Below, in pieces: positions 21,508-30,056 of a stretch of DNA of 30,056 bases. The stretch covers positions 1 to 30,056 of the forward strand of contig JAHBMJ010001385.1 of NCBI GenBank assembly GCA_018398765.1, given 5' to 3'. Made by a program: the position numbers and the translations under genes. Source of the DNA: Chromera velia. Lineage: Eukaryota > Sar > Chromeraceae. Position 1 is the first letter of the stretch; the number at the start of each line of letters is the position of its first letter. The notes beneath the pieces are model-generated. The model made no database searches. It was not told where the DNA came from and saw nothing but the letters and a program-made list of their open reading frames with translations.

Positions 21508-21525
21508 AGGTTCCCCAGTCCACCC
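21480..21525 (+). promoter_or_regulatory. Candidate -1 ribosomal frameshift signal at the gag-pol junction
   Basis: G-GGA-AAC (21480-21486) is a canonical X-XXY-YYZ slippery heptamer lying in the frame of the zinc knuckle, three codons after its last cysteine. Five bases later an 11-bp stem can form between 21492-21502 and 21515-21525 (one G-U pair) around a 12-base loop. A -1 slip here leads exactly into the open pol frame (CGA at 21486-21488), and the zero-frame stop TAG follows at 21505-21507. Heptamer, spacer, stem and frame relation all fit; function is inferred. Confidence 0.7.
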
Positions 21526-24500
21526 AGCAGTTTGCGAAGCCTCGTCCTCTCCCGATTCCCCCGTGTGTGCGTGTAGAAAAGAAACATGTAGACTGTGAGC
21601 GAGAGGACGACAATGAGAAAGGAAGAGTCCCGAAGTCGCAGGTTTCTCAGTCGCCTGTGTCCTTCCCTTCTCCGGCAAAGCATACAAACAGACAGATCGA
21701 CTCTGAACAAGCAAACTCAAAGAAAATCGAGGCAGAGATGGCAGCAGTAAAGGTCGGTCCCAGGCCTTTCGTGACAATGTTGCTGTTTGGTAAGCCTATG
21801 TCTGTTCTTATTGACACAGGGGCGGAAACTTCGTTCATTGATGTGAATATGACTTTGCATGCTGATGCAGATGTCGACAGGCCTACGGTGGGTCTGTCCG
21901 CAGTGGGACAGACGGGCGTGTCGGTGGTGGGGGAGATTATGGCCAAGTTTTCTCACCCTTCCCAGCCGAAGAAAGTATTCCCACACCGCCTGACCGTCAC
22001 AGAAGATTCGGGGTACGAAGCAGTCTTGGGGCAGGACTTTTTGAAGCTGTTGGACCCAGTAATACAGTACCACTACCGTGAAGACCGTCTGGACGTTGCG
22101 GACCTCCCCTCCTTCAAGGTCTGGTACGAGGATGGGAGGAAACCGATGCGTGTCTCCGCCTTCACGTGCACGAAAGTCCCCAAAAGAGCGAGGGCTCTTG
22201 TGTGTATGTAGGTTGAGGGGATGGAAGGGGAGGAGACGGTCATTTTAAGAAGGAATTACCCGAGGGGGTTTCCGGGACTTGCCTTCCCAGACTAAGTAGT
22301 AGACGTCAAAGCTGGAGTCGCCACAGTAGAAGTCATGAACATCGCCACCAACCTCATCCGCCTAGGACCGAATTCACTCCTGACTTTTACAGAGCCGTTC
22401 TCTTGTATGTCGTCCATCGCCGCAGTCACCGCCAATGCTCCCGCCTCTGCCTACATACAGCAACCGCCGATTCCCAAGAAAGAAGACTCGCCTGTCCCTG
22501 CCCCTCCCTCGCAGAAGCTTCCGCCTGTGGATCTCTCTCACCTGTCACGCGAATTGAGGGAGAGATACGAGGGGGTCCTTCAAGAATATTCTGATCTCTG
22601 GTCTCACTCTCGTTTCGATATTGGAGAGCTGAAAGTGGATGAAAAGCCTTTCGAGGTAACCATTCCTACTGGAGATTCCCCTCCCATTCGCTGGAACCAA
22701 GACAGAATCCCGTACCACCAGAGAGAGCATGTGAAGAAAGAGTTGCAAGAGATGGAAAAAGAGGGAGTGATTCGTCCCTCCACTTCCCCGTGGGCCGCCC
22801 CAGTCGTTCTAATCAAGAAACCAGATGGGACGACCCGTTTCTGTCTAGATTTCCGCAAACTGAATCAAGCCACCAAGAGAGATCTTTTTCCCCTCCCCCG
22901 AATTCAAGAGACACTCGACCGCCTTGCAGGAGCCAAAGTGTTCTCAGCACTTGATTACACCTCCGGCTTCCAACAACTCCACATGCACCCCGACCATGCA
23001 AAGAAAACCGCCTTTGTCACTCCGTTCGGACTTTACGAATTCATTAAGATGCCCTTTGGATTGGTGAATGCCCCTTCTATTTTCCAGAGAGCCATGAATT
23101 TGGTTCTTGCAGGTCTGTCCAGAGACCTTGCTTTCGTTTATGTTGACGACATCATCGTCTTCAGCCGATCTCATGATGAACACATCCAAGACGTGAGGGA
23201 GGTTTTAGGTTTGGTGAGGAAAGCAAATTTGAAGCTCAAACTCAAGAAAGCACAGATTGCCATGACAGAGGTGGAGTATTTGGGACATACGGTGTCAGAG
23301 AAGGGGGTCAGACCGAGCAGAAAGAACATCCGAAAGATTCTACAGTGGGAGCCATCGCGGGACAGGAAGGAGCTCCGCTCTTTTCTGTATCTATGCTCCT
23401 ACTACCGTCATTTTATTGTAGGCTTTGCTCGTCTCTCCTTCCCTCTTTTTCAGATGTTACTTCCTGCAGATGAGCAAGGCAGACCAGTCCCGTTTGTTTG
23501 GAATGGAGAAAGAGAAGAAATTTTTGGGGAGTTGAAAGAGTGGCTGACGACCCCTCCGATTCTCGGCTTCCCAGATATGAGCCTGCCGTTCAGGGTGAAA
23601 CCGGATGCATGTGAAGTGTCTGTGGGAGGCATGCTCACGCAGATGCAGAGGGGAAGGGAAGTGGTAATTGTGTATATCAGTAGGGGGTTGAGTGCAGCAG
23701 AAAAAAATTACAGCCCCACTGAGAGGGAGGCCTTGGGGGCTGTCTACTGTTGTAAGCAGTGGAGGCATTACCTGTTTGGGGGGGCAGCGTATGTGATCAC
23801 GGATCATAAACCGAATTTAGCGATGTTCGACCGCAAAGTAGCGAACAAAAAGGTACACAACTGGGTGTTAGAGTTGCAGGAATACGGGTTAACGTTCGTT
23901 CATAAGGCGGGGAAGGAACATGTGGACGCAGACGCCGTTTCCCGACAGCCACAGCCTTCCCCGTCTCTTCGGAATCAGAATCCCGCCTCCGTAAACAGCG
24001 GGGTCCCTTTGTGCCGTCACTGCAATCAGCCTGCTGACGGTAGCAAAGAGATCTGATCTGGCATGGCTGCCGCCCTGGTAGGTGTGCAGGCAGGTGTGTC
24101 CCCTTTGCAGGTTGAGAGGGGCTTTTTGGACCATGTGAGGGAAGAGTTACTGAGAGACCCCTTGTTGAAGGATCATTTCAAATACTTTGCAGAGGGGGTG
24201 TTGCCTTGGGAGGCAAAGAAGGTGAAGCAAATTCTGTTGGAGGAAAGTGCGTTTGAAGAGAGAGGAGGTTTGTTATACAGGTACGAAGGAAGGGGAACAG
24301 AAAGGAAAGAACAGTTGGTGGTGCCTGAGGCATGCAAAAAGACGGTTATGGTGATGAATTATGATCACCAGTTAGGGGGGCACCCAGGGGTAAATCGGCT
24401 GACAGAGAAGACTCTCCTACACTTCTGGTGGCCAGGTTTGAGAGCAGACGCGAGGGAGTGGGTCGCTTCCTGCCAAGAATGCAAAGAGAGGCTCAAGCCG

Positions 24501-25784
24501 AAAGCAAAGAGAGCACCCCAGACTGTGCCCATGCCTCCCCGTCCTTGGCACACACTCGGCATTGATGTGTCAGGGCCCTTTCCGACGAGCAGGAGGGAAA
24601 ACAGATTTGTGCTCGTTGTGACAGACCATTTTGGAAAGGATGTGGAGACGTTTGCCTGCCCTGAGCTGCCCGCTCATGTTGTAGCACAGATTCTGGTCGA
24701 TGAGATTTTCTGCAGGCATGGTCCCTTTGAGGTTCTCCTCTCAGATAGGGGAACGAATTTCCTGGCAGAAATCGTGAGTGAGGTGTTGAAGATTTTGAGA
24801 GTGAGGAGGAAGGTAACAGTAGGATACCACCCTCAGTGCGCAGGACTGATAGAAAGATACAATCAGACGTGGGAGCAAGGGGTTGCAAAGCAGTTGAGAG
24901 CAGAGAATAAGAATTGGGATCTGTATTTGCAGCCCTTCAATTTCTCATACCGGATGACCCCGCATTCTGAGACTGGATTGACCTCATTCTAGTTGACCCA
25001 TGGGTATGAGCCGACCCATATGCTGCGAGTAGAGCCCGTCTCGTCAGAGATCCGTTCCTCTCCAGTGGCTTACAACGACTACTACAGCGTGATCCGTCAG
25101 AACAGGTTGGAGTTGATTGAGACGGTACGAGCGAGGATGGAGGAATCGAGGCAAGAGAGAGAGTGGAAGAACCCGCCCCCTTGGAAGAGCAAATTCAGAG
25201 TAGGGGATCAGGTGTTGGTGCGAAAGCCTGTCAATCCGCTCACAGGCAGAGTGGATGGAGGAAAGTTTGCAGAAAAGTTAGAAGGGATTTATCTGGTTGT
25301 TTCCCTTCCGGATGGATGGCCCCACAACGCTGTTGTCAGGCAGTTGGGGGGAGGAAAGAGCATGACGATCTCCACAGACAGATTGGAGTTATGGAGGATG
25401 GCAAAGGAAGTTAGAGAGGAGATGAAGGGGAGAAGGAGAGAGGAGAGAGAAATAGAGGAAGAGAGAGAGAAAAGCAAGAGAGCGGCGTCAGAGTCCGCAT
25501 CGGATGTGATTGATGAGCTTGGCCTTGGAGAAGAGTGACCGAGAGACAAGAAACCAGAGAGAGGGGAAGCGCTTCCCGAGTCGATGCAGGAAGAGAAGAG
25601 AGGAAAGAGAGTGAGGGCAGTTGAGGTGAAGTCGGGCAGAGAGAAGGACAGAAAGACATATTACAGAGTTGTCTATAATGATGGTTCATTTTTATGGCTG
25701 CCAGAGGACGAAGTGGGAGAGCCTAAGTTGGTGAATGAATTTGAAAGGAATAAAGAAAGGATTTTGCGTGGACGTGAAGACTGA
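21486..25784 (+). pseudogene. pol: pol polyprotein: protease, RT, RNase H, integrase, chromodomain-like tail; five in-frame stops
   Basis: A single reading frame covers the region, broken by TAG 22209, TAA 22293, TGA 24054, TAG 24990 and TGA 25536. Domains in order: aspartic protease with DTGAETSFI (catalytic aspartate codon 21813-21815); reverse transcriptase with YVDD at 23139-23150; RNase H with DACEVSVGG and a TDH motif; integrase with an HHCC zinc site near 24361-24480 and a DD35E triad (codons 24564, 24744, 24852); a GPY/F-like region (VGDQVLVRKP to YLVVSL); and a tail with YYRVVYNDGSFLWLPEDEV resembling a chromodomain. It would copy element RNA into DNA and insert it. The domains themselves are well preserved, so damage is mainly point stops. 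No downstream envelope-like gene is seen. Confidence 0.93.
25560..25784 (+). other. Chromodomain-like C-terminal tail of integrase
   Basis: After the stop at 25536-25538 the pol frame continues with a basic linker and about 45 residues beginning near RAVEVKSG and including YYRVVYNDGSFLWLPEDEV, then an acidic helix (EFERNKERILRGRED) to the final TGA. The pattern of three strands with aromatic residues followed by a helix resembles chromodomains of chromoviruses, which direct integration to particular chromatin. The assignment is by pattern only. Confidence 0.5.
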
Positions 25785-25977
25785 CTATCCGATCCTTCGT
25801 TCATGCATTCGACCGTTTTCTTTTCTTTTTTTCCACGCCCTTCCCGCCCGATCTTTTCACGCATGTTGGCAGCGATCTGTAGCTCGTTGCTTGGTTTCTT
25901 TGGCTGCTGGGAGCGCCGGTGCAGATCAGAGTCATTGAGAGAAGTGAAGCAATAAATTGTGCGGGACACACAATCTT

Positions 25978-25991
25978 GTGCGGGGTGTGGT
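25978..25991 (+). other. Candidate polypurine tract before the right LTR
   Basis: GTGCGGGGTGTGGT directly precedes the right LTR. It is G-rich but interrupted by pyrimidines, so a weak polypurine tract for plus-strand priming. A near repeat, TTGTGCGGG, occurs twice just upstream (25957-25965 and 25976-25984). An AATAAA word lies at about 25951-25956. Confidence 0.4.
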
Positions 25992-26247
25992 TATTACGGA
26001 CTTTTGGACCTAGGCTCGATTTGGTCCTTAGAGTAATACAGAGAATTAATAGCATTAAATACACACTGTAATACAAAGACATGCACGTTTGTATCTCAGC
26101 CTTTGCAATACAGATTGATTGAGCCTGTTAGAAGGACCGAGTCTTTCCTGATCGATAGGGAAGGCTCTTGTGTGTCTGACAGATTCTCTGTATGTAGAAC
26201 TTGTGGGTGAGTTGATTCCTAAGTTCTAGAGAGCTTAAACTAGAACA
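25992..26247 (+). repeat. Right LTR
   Basis: 256 bp, colinear with the left LTR. It begins TATTACGGAC, so the terminal TG is changed to TA, and ends AGAACA. It keeps two CpG sites that are CpA and TpG in the left copy. Confidence 0.95.
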
Positions 26248-26252
26248 CCTCT

Positions 26253-26848
26253 GATTGCTTATTTTTTTTCTTTTTTTTTTTTTTAGCCGACGGCCCGACG
26301 CCTAGGCCAAAATGTTGTTCATGTGTTGTAAAGACTAACCAGACTGTAACCTAGAGTATCAAAGAATGTTCCATAGTGCTGTATAGTCTGCTGGCTTCAT
26401 CTATTCCAGCATCTCAATCGGGCTTTAAGCTGCACTGCCTTTCACACACATACACACGCTGCACTGCTAAAGTACAGCCAAGCACGAGATCATTGATTGT
26501 CGAAATCGTACGAAATGACTGAGACGTACTGTGTGTATACAAAAGTACTCGATGAAATTTGATCTTGAAATACAGCTGAAAAGTGACCCTCACGAAGGTT
26601 TGGTGTCAGCACCTCTCAGAGTCTCCTTTTGAAAGAGACTGGTTCTGAAGGCCTGCTGAATGCACATGCAGCTCACAGAGGTTGCTTTTCGTTGAAAGAC
26701 GTTTTGACTCTCCCAAACCAATCAGTCCAGAATTGGACAACAGACTGGTACGATTGAACACGTGACTGGAGTGCTGTACTCCCGGGGAAGTGCAAATACA
26801 AAGGAAACATGCGACACACTGCCATTCAATGCATGAAAAGGCAACGCA
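26253..26848. other. No gene recognised to the right of the retrotransposon
   Basis: A T-rich run (about 26263-26284) is followed by a further near-copy of the TTCAAGTGTTG word (TTCATGTGTTG near 26316) that also occurs left of the element, so the element probably sits inside one older repeat. The remainder is of mixed composition with no supported exon. Confidence 0.5.
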
Positions 26849-27260
26849 CAAACATGCCAGACATTCAATTTCGATCTCCAATCCAGTCTCCAATCAAGGA
26901 GTTGATCAACAACTGGTGACACCAGAGCTCAATTGGAGAATCTCCCCGGTGCAGCTCTTCCCCCAGCTCTGCCTTTCAACTCCAGGCTCACACATGAAGT
27001 CAACCACATCTTCAGATCTAGAGACCCCGCAAGCAAACATACATGCATGAAAAAGAAGCATACAAACATCGTTAGACACTGAATTTTGATCCCCCGTCAA
27101 GAAGTTTATCAAAAAGCCGGTGAAACCAAAGCTGGCATGGAGAACCGTATCCAGGTGCAGCTTTCAGATCCAAGTTCAAACGCGAATTTTAAAGCATCTT
27201 CAGATCTGGAGATCCCATGTACGAATGGAAAGCGTCCTGAGATATCCCGAGACACTAAAA
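26849..27260. repeat. Diverged ~215-bp tandem duplication
   Basis: Two neighbouring copies share an ordered series of matches: CAAACAT...AGACATTCAATTTCGATC (about 26849) with CAAACAT...AGACACTGAATTTTGATC (about 27064); GGTGACACCAGAGCT with GGTGAAACCAAAGCT; GGTGCAGCT in both; and CATCTTCAGATCTAGAGACCCC with CATCTTCAGATCTGGAGATCCC. On the minus strand both read GVSRSED or GISRSED. No complete gene was found in either copy. Confidence 0.7.
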
Positions 27261-27266
27261 TCAAAT

Positions 27267-27607
27267 TTACCGCGTCTCCCAAGTGTTGCGGTGTTGCACG
27301 ATCCGGACTACTACAGCGCCCCTCTTTGCAGACGCCCAGTGGGGATAGTCGTGTTCTCCATCCTTGTTGCAAGTCTGGCACGTTGGCAAAATGAACGTCT
27401 GCCGCACACCCTTCACGTACACGTGCGCTCCAACGGTCGCCTGATCGCCACAACCCAAAATTTGGCAAGTCCGAGGGGCCGGCACTGACGCCCTGTATGG
27501 CTTTTCCAGAACGCGATCCAGTTCCCTCTCTGAGAGGAGGATCCCACGACGTGAGACACCATGTTATCATCCTTAAGACGAAGAATCTCTCCATTCTCCC
27601 AAGCCAT
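27267..27607 (-). pseudogene. Short cysteine-rich protein gene with one frameshift
   Basis: On the minus strand an ATG at 27607-27605 opens MAWENGEILRLKDDNM and continues through NWIAFWKSHTGRQ. About 27480-27490 the coding signal moves to another frame, which reads APRTCQILGCGDQATVGAHV, then YVKG, ILPTCQTCNKD and ends at TAA 27269-27267. Together these give about 113 residues. The C-x4-C, GAHV and P-T-C-x2-C-N arrangement suggests a small zinc-binding fold, loosely like HNH-type proteins, but I do not recognise a named family. No splice sites fit at the break, so a single-base indel or sequencing error is likely. A TATATA word lies about 240 bases upstream on this strand. Confidence 0.5.
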
Positions 27608-28074
27608 CTTAATTGAATGGAAGTCTTTCCTGAAGGGGGAGAGAGGAAGGTCTCTGTAAAACAAAGACCCAAATACAAAGATCAATGCAAGACCGCCCGA
27701 AGTCGCCCCTTCTGTTTTCAAATGTGGAAGCGACCACAGCCAGTGTGCGTGCTAAAGAGTCTCCTCTCATGCACTACTGACTGAGAGTCATACAGCCTTC
27801 GCAGAGCGTGCATGAGTCGTTGGATGATGGCCTCAAAATCTCTGCAACGTATATATAGAGTTGACTGAATTTGCATGCGTGCATGGGCCGCGGGTTTGCA
27901 TGCATGAGGCAAATTACTGTGGACCACAAAAATCGGGTTTTCGTGACACACACCGCGCGGCCCCGCGAGTTTTCCGATTTGCCATCCGCGCCATTTGACG
28001 TGCAGAAAAAAAAGAAGAAAGAAAAAAGATTTTTGGATCGCGTTTAATTGGATCGCGTCGAGGATCTCTGATGT
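27608..28074. other. Spacer with GCATGC palindromes and a GC-rich patch
   Basis: No exon supported. Several GCATGC or TGCATGCA palindromes cluster at 27871-27906, followed by a GC-rich patch (27951-27995) and an A-rich purine run (28004-28030). The GC-rich patch could be promoter DNA, but for which gene is unclear. Confidence 0.4.
27845..27858 (-). promoter_or_regulatory. TATA-like word upstream of the minus-strand cysteine-rich gene
   Basis: CTCTATATATACG on the minus strand lies about 240 bases before the ATG at 27607. It is the only TATA-like word in this interval. No initiator or other element supports it. Confidence 0.25.
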
Positions 28075-28571
28075 TCAGATTCGAACTTCAGATCTTCTCA
28101 TCAGCCTGTCCTCTGTAAGCACACCAGCACTGTCAGTCACTTAAAACAGACAATGAAGCTCGACCAACCTCTGTCCAGCAGTTCCACTTTCCTCTCTCAG
28201 TGAATTCGCAAACTCAGTCTGCTTCACTGAATCTGTAAACTCCAACTGCGTCGTTCGCGTCGTTCCAAAACAACAACAACCAAGGCACACACTTCTAGGC
28301 CGATCGGAAGCTCCCCCCACAGACTTACTTTTCACGAGACCGAAGTGGCACGATGGCAGGACGGTCAGTGAGAGGTTTACATTTCTTTGAAAGTCCAGAA
28401 CGGGAAGATGGAAGAACACATCCAAATCCCGTCTCCTCCCGCTTTCCCACTTTGTGAATGTGTATCCGTGCAGAAACTCCACCCATCGCTTCCTCTTCTC
28501 TGGGGAGAACTGGTCAATCGGCACATCTGATACGGGTAGGTCGACTTCGCTGGTTTTCTCAAGCTTCAAGG
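28075..28571 (-). CDS. Last exons of an unrecognised minus-strand gene (partial)
   Basis: On the minus strand an exon 28571-28329 (243 nt, phase 1 at both ends) is bounded by a good acceptor (TTTCTACAG) and a consensus donor (GTAAGT at 28328-28323). It encodes 80 residues including LPVSDVPIDQFSPEKRKRWV, EFLHGYTFTKWES and DLDVFFHLPVLDFQ. A second acceptor (TGCTTACAG) opens a short exon 28112-28075 that keeps the phase and ends in TGA (28077-28075). The 5' exons would lie antisense to the methyltransferase gene on the other strand and were not found. The product is soluble-looking, with mixed hydrophobic and charged residues; I do not recognise a family. Confidence 0.5.
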
Positions 28572-28769
28572 CTGTAGAAATGACAGGTTCCTTCGACGTC
28601 CTGTTGCTCGATGCCCTCTTCCTGAGTCTCTCTTCTTTCTTGATAGACGTGTGTGAGATGGATAGTCACGGCGGACGAGCTCAGGACTATGCTGTTTTTG
28701 TTGGCTTGTCTTGTGCCCTCATTTTTCTGTACCCTTGCTGTTGCTTCTGTGTCTGCCTGCATGGTGCAG

Positions 28770-29645
28770 GAATGTACGGGGAGTGCCGGGAGAAATCTTT
28801 GGGGAACGCTTTCGATATTCTGGAGAAGAAATACGCTCTTGATGAGGTGAGTGCCTTGATCGGGTCAGTGGGTGTCTTGGCTTCTCGATGGGGGGAGGCG
28901 TTCAGGCGGACACGGCGGTCTGGGAAGATCAATCAAACAGACGGAGAGACACATGATGGAGTTTTTGGAGGGGCAGGCGGATCCTTCAGGGCATTGAGAA
29001 ACGAGACACACAAAGCTGGTAACACCAAGTCACATCTCCCTCCCCGGGCACCCGTTTTAGACCTCACACGCACAGAAGGATCAATAGAGGCATACTGACA
29101 GAGACGGGTCCCTCTTCCTTCTGCGTCTCTCATTTCCGCACTCCGCTCCTCCCCCCCCGCCTCCCCGCCCCTCTGTGCCGTGTGTCCGTGCAGTCCTCCG
29201 TGTTCATGGACCTAGGATCTGGCCGCGGTGTCCCCTCCATCCTGGCGGCTTCCATGACTAAGTGCCTCGCCTCTTGTCAGTCAGTCAGTCAGTGAGTCAC
29301 GCAGTCAGTCAGTCAGTGAGTCAGGCAGGCAGTCAGTCAGGCAGGCAGGCAGTCAGTCAGCGGGGAGGGGAGGGGAGGGAAGGAGGGAGGCAGAGAGTCG
29401 GTATTTGAAGAGGTTCACTGGGTTACCCTTCTTTCCCTGCTGCCGAGGCATTCATTATGCTTCCCAGTCACCCGCACACCTCACTTTTGTTCCCTCTGTC
29501 CGTGCCCTTTTGCCATCCCTTTCAGCCCCCTCCCCACTTCTGCAACTTCACTGCAGTGGGCATAGAGATGGACGAGAAGGCCTCCATGCTCTCCCTCCAG
29601 AACCTCAAAAAAGCACACAAACACCGCGCAGAAGAGAGAACAAAG
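28770..29645 (+). CDS. Class I SAM-dependent methyltransferase, DOT1-like order (partial, 5' end unresolved, 3' end beyond window)
   Basis: Three exons join in phase: 28770-28846, 29194-29275 and 29557-29645, with acceptors TGCAG and donors GTGAGT, GTCAGT and GTCTGT. They encode MYGECREKSLGNAFDILEKK, then VFMDLGSGRGVPSILAA (motif I, SAM binding) and LGIEMDEKASMLSLQNL (motif II, acidic residue for the ribose). The order YGE, about 25 residues, DLGSG-x-G, then GIE is that of DOT1-type lysine methyltransferases, though other class I enzymes share parts of it. The start is uncertain: the frame is open upstream to 28454, and in-frame ATGs lie at 28578 and 28659, the former followed by a possible membrane segment, but a pyrimidine-rich tract and TGCAG before 28770 favour an intron. 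Downstream exons lie outside the window. Confidence 0.6.
29276..29556 (+). repeat. CAGT/CAGG tetranucleotide array at the start of a methyltransferase intron
   Basis: The intron begins GTCAGTCAGTCAGTCAGTGAG and continues as CAGT and CAGG units to about 29360, followed by a GGGA-rich purine run to about 29395. The donor is itself the first repeat unit. The rest of the intron, to the CTGCAG acceptor ending at 29556, is unique and pyrimidine-rich. Confidence 0.85.
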
Positions 29646-30056
29646 GTCTGTCAGACAGCGTCAAGCACAGTGAGAAGTGCAGTGACATACAGACCGACAG
29701 ACAGGCAGGTGAGCAGGCAGACCGACAGACCGACAGACAGGCAAGCAGACAGGCAGACAGACAGACAGGCAGGCAAGCAGGCAGACAGACAAAGATGGTG
29801 ACAGGGGACAAAAACAGTCATAGAGAAAAGAGAACGTCCACTTCTGCAACCCGCCTGCCACTTTCGCCTTCTCGATACTTGCCTTTATGTTCTCTTTTCT
29901 TTTTCTTTTCGGTTTCGGGTTTCTGGTTTCTACGTGCCTTTCTTCACTCCTTCCGTGAGTCCTTTCTGTCCTGAGTTGTCCTTGTCTCCTCTCGATTACC
30001 TCTACATAATTCCCCCCTCCGACCATCTCTATTGAGTATTGTGGTCCCCCCCCCCC
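29646..30056 (+). other. Methyltransferase intron with CAGA/CAGG array, running to the window end
   Basis: After the GTCTGT donor at 29646 the DNA contains a CAGA/CAGG/CCGA tetranucleotide array at about 29690-29795, then unique pyrimidine-rich sequence. No next exon with a matching acceptor could be recognised before the window ends in a run of C. Confidence 0.55.

Larger units (their letters stand above)
20029..26247 (+). mobile_element. Ty3/gypsy LTR retrotransposon, chromovirus-like, degenerate
   Basis: A 6,219-bp element with two 256-bp LTRs, a candidate primer binding site, gag, a pol frame in the order protease, reverse transcriptase, RNase H, integrase, a chromodomain-like tail and a purine-rich tract before the right LTR. 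Integrase after RNase H is the Ty3/gypsy (Metaviridae) order. The flanks CTTCT (20024-20028) and CCTCT (26248-26252) look like a 5-bp target-site duplication with one transition. In-frame stops in gag and pol and a mutated zinc knuckle show that this copy is not autonomous. LTR identity of 247/256 indicates a moderately young insertion. Confidence 0.95.

Noticed and set aside
28454-29098. Single-exon reading of the methyltransferase region on the plus strand
   Set aside because: The methyltransferase motifs are reached only by splicing at GTGAGT (28847); past that point the frame loses family similarity. The upstream part overlaps a better minus-strand exon.
29276-29360. Possible CRISPR-like or phage attachment repeat
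   Set aside because: It is a 4-base microsatellite without spacers, in a eukaryotic intron.

Overview
The window is nuclear DNA from an intron-dense eukaryote. No bacterial gene layout, tRNA, rRNA or CRISPR array was seen. Coding exons are short (43-243 nt, one of 835 nt). They are separated by introns of about 90-780 nt that mostly begin GTCAG and end TGCAG and are full of CTGT/CTGC, GA, CA and TTCC microsatellites. Gene style, repeat style and a Ty3/gypsy element with a chromodomain-like tail suggest a unicellular alga or protist. A chromerid alveolate such as Chromera is my best guess, but nothing in the sequence proves the taxon.

Layout. (1) 1-2400: no gene found; microsatellites, a decayed 60-bp tandem repeat and a purine tract with a 101-bp duplication. 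(2) 2400-3290: an AT-rich island, a short array of 10-bp repeats and a TATA-like box. (3) 3293-18603, plus strand: one gene of 34 exons that I could join with consistent reading phases into a protein of about 1,511 residues. It is an anoctamin/TMEM16-family membrane protein with the YFGEK segment, ten predicted membrane segments and an intact set of five acidic calcium-site residues. (4) 18604-20028: AT-rich, repeat-bearing DNA without a credible gene. (5) 20029-26247: a Ty3/gypsy LTR retrotransposon with two 256-bp LTRs 96.5% identical, all nine differences being transitions. It carries gag, protease, reverse transcriptase, RNase H, integrase and a chromodomain-like tail, broken by several stops. 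Its gag-pol junction carries an apparent -1 ribosomal frameshift signal (GGGAAAC followed by an 11-bp stem-loop). (6) 26253-28571: a diverged ~215-bp tandem duplication, a short frameshifted cysteine-rich gene on the minus strand (27267-27607) and, further on, well-bounded minus-strand exons (28075-28571) of an unrecognised gene. (7) 28770 to the window end, plus strand: exons of a class I SAM-dependent methyltransferase with a DOT1-like motif order, cut off by the window edge.

How the parts relate. The anoctamin and the methyltransferase are independent host genes. The retrotransposon lies between them in an AT-rich, repeat-rich spacer and appears to be a decaying copy. The strongest unusual signals are the retroelement frameshift signal, the transition-only decay, the C at donor position +3 in most introns, and tetranucleotide repeats that grow directly out of the 5' splice sites.
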